Source: a virus
Reading direction: 5' to 3' (one strand)
IMG/VR virus record: IMGVR_UViG_3300042518_000946
Location: 1-20,605 of that record
Length of the DNA: 20,605 nt
The notes below the pieces were generated by a model. It did not search any database. It was not told the origin of the DNA and saw only the letters and a program-made list of their open reading frames with translations. Below are positions 7,078-12,685 of the stretch, piece by piece (the stretch's first letter is position 1; each line of letters begins with the position of its first letter). A program made the translations under genes and the position numbers.

Positions 7078-8136
7078 ATGCCCCTACTTCAGCCCAACCA
7101 GGGCGGCTCTGTGCCGCTCGCTTCAACCTCCGAAGTCCGCGAAGACCTCGCTGACTACATCGCCATCGTCGACGCCAAGTCGACCCCGTTCGTGTCCATG
7201 GCCCCGAAGGGCAAGGACCTCGGGAATATGCAGTTCTCATGGTCGGTCGACAATTATGCTGCGCCGACCCTTGCCGGCGTGGTCGACGGCACCGACGTGA
7301 CCGTGTCCAGCGCGGGCAACCCGGTGACCAACCGGACCCGTTTGAACAACTACGCCCAGGCCTTCCGCAACGACCTGCGCATCGGTTTCATCGCCGAGAC
7401 TCAGGACGTCGCTGGTGTGACGGATGAGCTTGCAAACGGCATTGCTAAACGTCTCGTGGAGCTCAAGCGCTCCATGGAGGCGACCTTCATGTGCACCAAC
7501 CAAGCCGCCCAAGCCGATAACGGTACGAACCCGTACCTGACCGGCTCCCTTGGCAACTGGCTCAACAGCACCAACGCCTCCAACATCGGCGCGTGCGCTT
7601 CCGGTTCGCCATTCCTGCCGGCCTCTGCCGCAATTGACACCACGGCCAGCGCCTCTTTCACCGAGGCCACCGCTCAGAACGTGCTGACTGCCGTCTACGG
7701 CATCACCGGCACCTTCCGCGACTACGATTGTATCCTTGGCACAACGCTCAAGCGTGCGTTCACCAACCTCACGGCCTCGGGCACGACCGTGACGGCCAAC
7801 AGCAACACAATTGCTGCCACCAGCGTCCGCACCTTCAACCAAGAGCTGTCTGCCGACACCTTCAAGGCGTCCATCGACATCTTCGAGGGCGACTTCGGTC
7901 GATTGATCCTGCACCCGTCGACCTTCGTCGGCGGCAAGACCAGCACCGCGCTGACCGCCCAGGCCTTCAAGGGCTACGTCATCCCCATGGACATGGTCGA
8001 GGTCCGCTACGCCAAGCTGCCCCAGGTCAAGGTTCTGCCCGACGCCGGCGGCGGCCCTGCCCGTCTCGTCGAGGCCATTGCTGGTCTTGTGGTGAAGAAT
8101 CCGAGCGGCTTTGGCTTCTTCAACGGCGCCAGCTAA
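7078..8136 (+). CDS. Major capsid protein (SU10/DUF5309-like)
   Basis: A 352-residue HK97-fold capsid subunit. The first third has the layout of the SU10-type major capsid family (Pfam SU10_MCP, formerly DUF5309): REDLADYIAIVDAKSTPF, a PKGK turn with a Trp-containing strand, then TRLNNYAQAFRNDLRIGF and a long helix ending ELKRSMEATFM. The C-terminal third, with IDIFEGDFGRLILHP and VRYAKLPQVKVLPD, matches the P-domain side of the family. Length is normal. It follows the scaffold after a 3-base gap, and the ATG is preceded by 'ctaaacc' with no Shine-Dalgarno sequence at usual spacing. A strong hairpin starts 12 bases after the stop, which fits a heavily transcribed structural gene. No -1 slippery site like that of T7 gene 10 is seen at the end. 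Confidence 0.9.
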   Translation: MPLLQPNQGGSVPLASTSEVREDLADYIAIVDAKSTPFVSMAPKGKDLGNMQFSWSVDNYAAPTLAGVVDGTDVTVSSAGNPVTNRTRLNNYAQAFRNDLRIGFIAETQDVAGVTDELANGIAKRLVELKRSMEATFMCTNQAAQADNGTNPYLTGSLGNWLNSTNASNIGACASGSPFLPASAAIDTTASASFTEATAQNVLTAVYGITGTFRDYDCILGTTLKRAFTNLTASGTTVTANSNTIAATSVRTFNQELSADTFKASIDIFEGDFGRLILHPSTFVGGKTSTALTAQAFKGYVIPMDMVEVRYAKLPQVKVLPDAGGGPARLVEAIAGLVVKNPSGFGFFNGAS

Positions 8137-8148
8137 TCTTCTGCAACG

Positions 8149-8187
8149 GGGGGGGTCCACTCCGGGCCTCCCCCTCTTTCCTTTCTC
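8149..8187 (+). terminator. Probable intrinsic terminator after the capsid gene
   Basis: A G run at 8149-8155 pairs with C/T-rich bases at 8168-8174: five G-C pairs, a G-T wobble and another G-C. After a one-base mismatch, CC at 8157-8158 pairs with GG at 8165-8166, leaving a small loop. A pyrimidine tract of mixed T and C follows to 8187, directly against the next start codon. The tract is not a pure T run, so termination may be partial, raising capsid mRNA relative to downstream genes; it could also be an mRNA-stabilising 3' end. Confidence 0.6.
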
Positions 8188-8571
8188 ATGTCCCACAATT
8201 CCGCATCCTCCGTCATCGCCAACGCTCTCGACGACCTACCCGGCGAACTGCGCCGCGCCGTCATCAAGGAGTTCCAATCCGGCATCCAGAAGGACTGGGT
8301 CAAGGCCGGCATTGATCAGAAGCGCATCGCCAAAGACTCTCAACGCGAGGTCCGCGCCATCGACGGCATCGGACGACTACGGATGCGGATCGACCCCACT
8401 CTCTACCATGCCTGGGGCACCAAGTACGGGTACGATTGCTGGAAGGACTCCCAATTTTTGAAAGAGGTCGAGCGGGATAACCCCGAGGTGCGAGTGCGCT
8501 GCGGGGCTACACGCTTGCAGGTTGGATGGAGCGGTGGCACAAAACGCAGTAGTCAGAAGTTCACCCTATGA
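8188..8571 (+). CDS. Conserved phage protein of unknown function
   Basis: A 127-residue soluble protein. After a helical N-terminus it has AIDGIGRLRMRIDPTLYHAW (about 56-75), then GYDCWKDSQFLKEVERDNPE and a strand-rich end with VRVRCGATRLQVGW. I recognise this pattern as one recurring in phage genomes downstream of the capsid gene, without an assigned function. It may be a small virion or neck component, or an assembly factor. Its start abuts the probable terminator, so part of its transcription may be readthrough or come from an unseen promoter. Its end overlaps the following gene by ATGA at 8568. Confidence 0.7.
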   Translation: MSHNSASSVIANALDDLPGELRRAVIKEFQSGIQKDWVKAGIDQKRIAKDSQREVRAIDGIGRLRMRIDPTLYHAWGTKYGYDCWKDSQFLKEVERDNPEVRVRCGATRLQVGWSGGTKRSSQKFTL

Positions 8572-8822
8572 ATGTCGGATCTAACCGCCAACTGGCCGGC
8601 GAATACGGTGGCCGGTACATCGACCCGTCAACGGGCACCGTCACTGGTAATTTCATGGAGATCCATGCCAACCAGGCGGCAATCCTTGGCTCGGTGGATT
8701 CCAACATCACTGGCCTTCCAGCCGGACTGACCATGGTTGCCGGCGACTCAATCTCTGGTGTTTTCACCTCGGTGGCAGTGTCCTCCGGATCGGTGATCGC
8801 CTACAACCGCAAGTGGGTCTAA
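8568..8822 (+). CDS. Small beta-rich virion-associated protein
   Basis: An 84-residue protein with no Shine-Dalgarno sequence, starting inside the previous stop (ATGA). It is predicted mostly beta: NFMEIHANQAAILGSVDSNI in the middle, then LPAGLTMVAGDSISGVFTSV and a final SGSVIAYNRKWV. The ending 'aGd-i-G-fts-----GsviAY' recurs in small phage proteins near capsid genes. It could decorate the capsid or stabilise the head-tail junction, but this is inferred from context. No signal peptide or membrane segment. Confidence 0.65.
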   Translation: MNVGSNRQLAGEYGGRYIDPSTGTVTGNFMEIHANQAAILGSVDSNITGLPAGLTMVAGDSISGVFTSVAVSSGSVIAYNRKWV

Positions 8823-8826
8823 CCAC

Positions 8827-9060
8827 GTGAGACTTGGACTCGGCCTTGGTCTAGGCGTTGATCGCCCCCTAGGAGGGGGTGGTGGCGCGGACTATCCGGT
8901 CCTGCGACGCGACCTGCTGCAGGAGGACGAGTTCCTCGTGCTGCTGGAGGACGGCTCTGACATCGTCATCACTTTCGGCACATTCGACTCTTTAGACCTT
9001 GAGAACGGGGACTTCCTGCTCCAAGAGGACACAAGCAAACTCATCATCCAAGCAAACTAG
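8827..9060 (+). CDS. Small glycine-rich-start phage protein
   Basis: A 77-residue protein starting at GTG 8827, four bases after the previous stop; no other in-frame start precedes the conserved-looking part. The N-terminus is a Gly-Leu run (LGLGLGLGVDRPLGGGGG), followed by an acidic strand-rich body with DEFLVLLEDGSDIVITFG and two related QED-containing segments (LLQEDEFLVLLED at about 30-42 and FLLQEDTSKLII at about 63-74). Similar short proteins with an LGLGLG start occur among phage structural genes, without known function. The DNA here contains a perfect hairpin (8865-8870 with 8874-8879) as part of the glycine codons. Confidence 0.6.
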   Translation: MRLGLGLGLGVDRPLGGGGGADYPVLRRDLLQEDEFLVLLEDGSDIVITFGTFDSLDLENGDFLLQEDTSKLIIQAN

Positions 9061-9062
9061 CC

Positions 9063-10832
9063 ATGCCCGACACAAAAATCACAGCCCTAGCGGCTATTAG
9101 CACGGTCGACCCCGCAGTCGACCCGCTTGTCATTGTTGACGTCTCTGATACGTCAATGGCGGCCTCCGGCACGACCAAAAAGGTCACCAGCAACCAGATC
9201 CTCGGAGCCGGCGGCATTGCCACCCTTTCCAGCGCGACAGTTACGGGAGCAGTCACCGTCGGCACGACCCTCGGTGTGACCGGTGCCGCCACCTTCAATG
9301 GGGCCGTAACCCTCGGCGATGCTGTGGGCGATGCTGTCACCGCCACCGGCTCGTTCACCTCCCACACCGGCCAGAATCCCTCCGCCATCCGCGCCGCCGC
9401 TTCCGACTACGCTGCCGTGGCGTTCGATGGGGCGACGGCAAGCACGCGGATTTCCTCGACGCTGACGGGACAAGCCATTGGCACGGGCGACTTCTCAATC
9501 TGGTGCCGGTTCAAGATTTCACAGGCAACGGCTAAAGCCGTATTTTCGGTAGTAGAAGACGCAAACAACTACTTTGGACTGACAACATCTTCGGGTGCTT
9601 ACGGCTTGGATAAGACAATTGGAGGGGTTGCCTCCAATGCAACCATCACTGGATTTACTGGGGCTGCATTTGCCGGACAAATTGTTGATTTCGTTTTGGT
9701 GCGTAGTGCTGGTGTATTTTCTGTCTACGTCAACGGTTCTGCATACACACTCACAAACACGACTGGAAATATCAGTCTTAGCGCAGCAGCCAATCTTCGA
9801 GTCGGTGGCTACTTTACGGCTTCTCAAGTCTTCGATAAGAGGGTTTACCGCTCCGTTGTCTTCAACCGCGCACTGTCCGCGAGCGATGTCACCGAGCTTA
9901 TCACTGTCGGCGTGAATCCTGCGGATCAGTGGGGGACGCAGACGCAGGTTATCGGATTCAACCCCGCTGTGCTGAACGGTGGATTTGAGACGAACTCGCT
10001 GAATGCGTCTGGGACGTGGTCCACTTCTGTTGGAGGTACCAGTACCGCAACCATTGACACTAGTGGATCTTTTTCCCGTACTGGTACTAATGCCGGAAAG
10101 CTGACGCTAGATGGGTCTGGTAGTTTTGCCTCTTTCCAAGGCAGCAACGGAAGCACGTCGTTTCTTGCGGTTAACAAGCGGTATCGCATTTCAATCTGGG
10201 CGAGAAAAGGGGCCACAAGCGGATCTTGTGGTGTCCAATTTGGACCAATTGGTTCCGGGGCTGCTTACGGAAACACGGGTCTTTCCCTGACAACCTCCTA
10301 CGCAAACACTGTCGCTGAAGTTGTCTCGTCAATTGACGGCGGAATTACTCTTGGACGCCAAGCCAGCTCCGCAGCACTTTCCGAAATCTACATCGACGAC
10401 GTGGAAGTCACCCGCATCGGCGCAATCGTCGATCTGGATTTCACCGTCGGCACCGGCTTCCAAGCCACCGACCGCAGCACCAACAACCTGCACGGTACGC
10501 TATTCAACGGTGTGGAGTTCACGCAGCCGAAGCGTGTTGCGGTTCTCTATGCGACGACCAACACCAACGGCAACCAGCAGATCCTGGGCGGAACGCTTGC
10601 CATCCCGACCAACGCCATCATCGAGGACATCATCGTGAACTCGACCGGATCGGCCACGGTGAGCGTCGGCAACGCATCCGCTGGCACCCAGATCGTCAAC
10701 GGCGCATCAGTTGTCTCTGGCCGACAGAGGCTCACGCTGGCCACTCCGTTCTCGACCACCGGCAATCTGTGGGTGAACAGCTCCAGCACGGCCACCCTGC
10801 AATTCACCATCCTCTACACCATCGCTTCCTAA
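9063..10832 (+). CDS. Modular tail fibre / receptor-binding protein with lectin-like domains
   Basis: A 589-residue protein, probably a virion fibre or adhesin. The N-terminus (MPDTKITALAAI, then VDVSDTSMAASGTTKKVT, to about residue 47) is a common anchor of phage fibre proteins. Residues 55-100 are short Val/Thr/Gly beta repeats (TGAVTVGTTLGVTGAATFNG). A LamG/concanavalin-like jelly roll fits about 113-282 (FDGATASTRI, FSIWCRFKI, VYVNGSAYTL, RSVVFNRALSASDV). A CBM4/9-like module fits about 303-452 (NGGFETNSLNASGTW, YRISIWARKG, IYIDDVEVTRIG). The last 100 residues are beta-rich. The lectin-like part has visibly lower GC and different codons than its neighbours, suggesting module exchange. Binding of host surface glycan is inferred; the ligand is unknown. 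It lies unusually far upstream, before the adaptor and hub genes. Confidence 0.75.
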   Translation: MPDTKITALAAISTVDPAVDPLVIVDVSDTSMAASGTTKKVTSNQILGAGGIATLSSATVTGAVTVGTTLGVTGAATFNGAVTLGDAVGDAVTATGSFTSHTGQNPSAIRAAASDYAAVAFDGATASTRISSTLTGQAIGTGDFSIWCRFKISQATAKAVFSVVEDANNYFGLTTSSGAYGLDKTIGGVASNATITGFTGAAFAGQIVDFVLVRSAGVFSVYVNGSAYTLTNTTGNISLSAAANLRVGGYFTASQVFDKRVYRSVVFNRALSASDVTELITVGVNPADQWGTQTQVIGFNPAVLNGGFETNSLNASGTWSTSVGGTSTATIDTSGSFSRTGTNAGKLTLDGSGSFASFQGSNGSTSFLAVNKRYRISIWARKGATSGSCGVQFGPIGSGAAYGNTGLSLTTSYANTVAEVVSSIDGGITLGRQASSAALSEIYIDDVEVTRIGAIVDLDFTVGTGFQATDRSTNNLHGTLFNGVEFTQPKRVAVLYATTNTNGNQQILGGTLAIPTNAIIEDIIVNSTGSATVSVGNASAGTQIVNGASVVSGRQRLTLATPFSTTGNLWVNSSSTATLQFTILYTIAS

Positions 10833-10833
10833 C

Positions 10834-11061
10834 ATGAAAGAGAACGAGATTCAGCTTGTTGCGAACGAGGTCATCAAGTTTGACCCGCCGATCAAGGTCA
10901 ACCCCAACGTCATTGCCGGTGGCATGGTTGTCAGCGCCGCCGAGGTCATCCCGCAAGATGATCCAACACAAGTGGTGGCTTCTATCTACGGCGACGGGCG
11001 CGTCATCGGCGTTCCGTTCATTGACTCCAACGAAAACAGCATCAGGGTTGCCCTGAGTTAA
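10834..11061 (+). CDS. Small beta-rich protein following the fibre
   Basis: A 75-residue protein, one base after the fibre stop ('taacATG'), soluble and mixed charge with strand-like segments (NEVIKFDPPIKVNPNVIAGG and TQVVASIYGDGRVIGVPFID). I do not recognise a family. The tight link to the fibre suggests a chaperone-like or accessory fibre component, or a small virion protein, but nothing in the sequence proves this. No signal peptide or transmembrane helix. Confidence 0.55.
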   Translation: MKENEIQLVANEVIKFDPPIKVNPNVIAGGMVVSAAEVIPQDDPTQVVASIYGDGRVIGVPFIDSNENSIRVALS

Positions 11062-11063
11062 AC

Positions 11064-11240
11064 ATGGACGCAACCAACCACGGCGGAACCAACGGCCTAG
11101 CCATTTCGCTTGGAACCGCGGCAGCAGCTACCGGAGCCTCTATGCTCCCGCAGCTTACCGATGGAATCAGATTCCTTTCCGCCGTGGTCGGCCTTGCCGC
11201 CGCTTGTGTCGCGCTGTATAAAGCCATCAAACGCAAATGA
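11064..11240 (+). CDS. Small single-pass membrane protein, holin-like
   Basis: A 58-residue protein read directly from the DNA. After a short polar N-terminus and a Gly/Ala/Thr-rich segment (LAISLGTAAAATGASM), a hydrophobic helix spans about residues 36-53 (RFLSAVVGLAAACVALYKAI), ending in a basic tail (KAIKRK). This is the layout of a small holin or membrane accessory protein with cytoplasmic C-terminus. It starts 2 bases after the previous stop ('taaacATG') and its TGA overlaps the next ATG at 11237. The adjoining membrane protein and lipoprotein support a lysis role. Alternatives are an antiholin or a membrane protein of other purpose. Confidence 0.6.
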   Translation: MDATNHGGTNGLAISLGTAAAATGASMLPQLTDGIRFLSAVVGLAAACVALYKAIKRK

Positions 11241-11437
11241 AAAACACCAAGACCACACTAGCCGGCCTCGGCGCCATCCTCGTCGCAATTGGTGGGGCGC
11301 TCAATGCCCTGTTCGACGGCGACCCGACCACCCATCTGGACATCACCACGACCATTGCCGCGGTGACCGCTGGCATTGGCCTCATCATGGCCAAGGACGC
11401 CGACAAGACCGCTGCCCCCATCGACCCTAAGGCGTGA
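11237..11437 (+). CDS. Small two-helix membrane protein, putative holin
   Basis: A 66-residue protein with two hydrophobic segments, residues about 7-25 (TLAGLGAILVAIGGALNALF) and about 37-51 (TTIAAVTAGIGLIMA), joined by a short Asp-rich loop (DGDPTTHLD). The N-terminus is basic (MKNTKTT) and the tail KDADKTAAPIDPKA is charged. Small proteins of this shape are common in phages and usually annotated as holin-like. As a holin it would permeabilise the inner membrane and time lysis. It overlaps both neighbours by 4 bases (ATGA at 11237, GTGA at 11434), so the cassette is translationally coupled. No endolysin is recognisable nearby. Confidence 0.62.
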   Translation: MKNTKTTLAGLGAILVAIGGALNALFDGDPTTHLDITTTIAAVTAGIGLIMAKDADKTAAPIDPKA

Positions 11438-11607
11438 ACTGGGTCTACCAGATCCTTAAGGCCCTGCTCGACTGGCTCCGCGAAACACCACCCACCGATG
11501 TGCAACATGGTAAAGCTCCCGAGGCCCTCAAGAGCGATCTGGCTGATCGCATTGCTGACCTGCCTAGGCTGCCAGGTGACGAAGGTGGTCCTGGTCCCTT
11601 CCGGTGA
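11434..11607 (+). CDS. Small lysis-cassette protein overlapping the lipoprotein gene
   Basis: A 57-residue product from GTG 11434, in a GTGA overlap with the previous gene. The N-terminus MNWVYQILKALLDWLRE is an amphipathic or short hydrophobic helix; the rest is polar and helical (PEALKSDLADRIADL), ending glycine/proline-rich. Its last 110 bases overlap the lipoprotein reading frame (11498-11728) in another frame. That arrangement recalls overlapping inner/outer spanin genes such as Rz/Rz1, but this protein is short for an inner spanin and has no full-length transmembrane segment. Function unassigned; the coupled start and position are the main support. Confidence 0.5.
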   Translation: MNWVYQILKALLDWLRETPPTDVQHGKAPEALKSDLADRIADLPRLPGDEGGPGPFR

Positions 11608-11728
11608 TCCGGTGATGCTGGCCAAGCCGGTGAAGGCCAGCGTGTACGGATTCGACAAAGACAAGAAGCTGGTGGGGCCGTCCACGGTGACGCTGCCTGC
11701 CGGTTGGTATGTGCTACCCAAGCAATGA
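11498..11728 (+). CDS. Putative phage lipoprotein, outer-spanin-like
   Basis: A 76-residue protein (73 if translated from the internal ATG at 11507, MVKLPRPSR). A basic start, a hydrophobic stretch IWLIALLTCLGC and a cysteine at about 25 form a lipoprotein-type signal peptide, though the lipobox is not canonical (a second Cys lies three residues before). The mature part (VTKVVLVPSGDPVMLAKPVK, then TVTLPAGWYVLP) resembles short phage lysis-region lipoproteins ending 'lP-GWY-lP'. As an outer spanin it would be tethered to the outer membrane and act in the last lysis step, implying a Gram-negative host. The start region is embedded in the previous gene in another frame. Confidence 0.6.
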   Translation: MCNMVKLPRPSRAIWLIALLTCLGCQVTKVVLVPSGDPVMLAKPVKASVYGFDKDKKLVGPSTVTLPAGWYVLPKQ

Positions 11729-11757
11729 TCAATTGGGCGTGTAAATCCTGGTAGCCA

Positions 11758-12684
11758 ATGAGAACCGTCACCTACGACTACGTGCTGCAACGCGCCTGTG
11801 AGCTCACTGGGCGCGTTTTCTCCACCCTAACGACCGAGGAGTCCAACTTCTTTCGCACGTTCATCTCCATGTCACTGCGGAGTGCCTGGGAGTGCTTCGA
11901 TTGGCCCGAGCAGACGGTCTACGAGCAGCAGTTTTTTGCGGCCGACTACAACCCGTCCCAGCTCTATTCAGGCGGCATGGTGGTCTACTTCAAGACCGAG
12001 CAGAAGTACTACCAGTACGTCGGCTCAATCAACTCCGGCAATCCTCCGACCACCGGAGGCCCTGGCGGTACGCTCAATGCCCAGTACTGGGCCGAGGCAC
12101 TGCCTGACTACGGCAACAACGACGGCGACTGGGATGCGGCGACCATCTACACCATCGGGCAGATCGTTCTGTACCCCGACACCCAGCGGCACTACCAGCT
12201 ATTCGCCACGGCACCCGCTGGCACCGTCCCGACCGACCCGTTCTACTGGAGCGTGCTGAACAAGTTCCTGCGCAATATCTCGCAGACCAACAACCCCGAC
12301 GGTACAACCCGGGCTGTCCCCATTGGTGAGACATTCTCGGTCTGGCCGGGAGACCCTCGAGTGTCCTGGCGCCAGCAGGAGGCCACCTACACCTTCACCG
12401 ATGACGGTGTGCTGGTTGGGGAGCAGTTGCCCTACGTCTGGCTGGAGTTCCGCAAGACCCCTCCGTTGCTGGCCAACGCTGCCGAGGCCACCGCCTACGA
12501 CTTCCCTTACCGCTTCTCGGAGATCTGCGCACTCAAGGCCGCCGGCCAGATGCTTCGGGTCGACGGCAAGATCGACCTGGGCAACCAGTTCCTTGAGTTA
12601 GGAGAGGTTGAACTGACCAAGGAGATCGACAAGGTAGCGCTCCAGGAGAAATATGTCCGGCAGATAATCGTGCCGTCCCGGTGA
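11758..12684 (+). CDS. Head-tail adaptor / tail tubular protein A-like with carbohydrate-binding-like insert
   Basis: A 308-residue protein placed where podoviruses encode the gp11/tubular A adaptor under the portal. The N-terminus (YDYVLQRACELTGRVFSTLT, to about residue 50, ending WECFDWPE) and the C-terminal helical part (DFPYRFSEICALKAAGQML, about 255 onward) fit an adaptor fold. Between them are two units resembling CBM5/12 (chitin-binding type 3) repeats: about 66-113 (LYSGGMVVYF, YYQYV, PP, YWAEA) and about 125-167 (WDAATIYTIGQIVLYP, HYQLFA, VPTDPFYW). Both keep the spaced Tyr/Trp pattern 'W-----Y--G--V-y----Y-----n---P------W'. They may let the neck touch surface glycan. The start is 29 bases after the lipoprotein gene, with no Shine-Dalgarno sequence. 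Confidence 0.72.
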   Translation: MRTVTYDYVLQRACELTGRVFSTLTTEESNFFRTFISMSLRSAWECFDWPEQTVYEQQFFAADYNPSQLYSGGMVVYFKTEQKYYQYVGSINSGNPPTTGGPGGTLNAQYWAEALPDYGNNDGDWDAATIYTIGQIVLYPDTQRHYQLFATAPAGTVPTDPFYWSVLNKFLRNISQTNNPDGTTRAVPIGETFSVWPGDPRVSWRQQEATYTFTDDGVLVGEQLPYVWLEFRKTPPLLANAAEATAYDFPYRFSEICALKAAGQMLRVDGKIDLGNQFLELGEVELTKEIDKVALQEKYVRQIIVPSR

Positions 12685-12685
12685 T

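Noticed and set aside
8100-8160. Programmed -1 frameshift at the capsid end on the G run (T7 10A/10B-like)
   Set aside because: The G run lies after the capsid stop codon, and no slippery heptamer precedes the stop.
7237-8196. Long minus-strand open frame (319 codons) opposite the capsid gene
   Set aside because: It is antisense to a confidently identified capsid gene. In GC-rich DNA, long antisense frames are expected. Its translation is low-complexity Gly/Val/Arg-rich with no domain, and all real genes here are on the + strand.
8865-8882. Perfect AGGAGG Shine-Dalgarno at 8871-8876 with an adjacent hairpin
   Set aside because: It encodes Gly codons inside the 8827-9060 gene. The nearby GTG codons are out of frame and open no supported gene.
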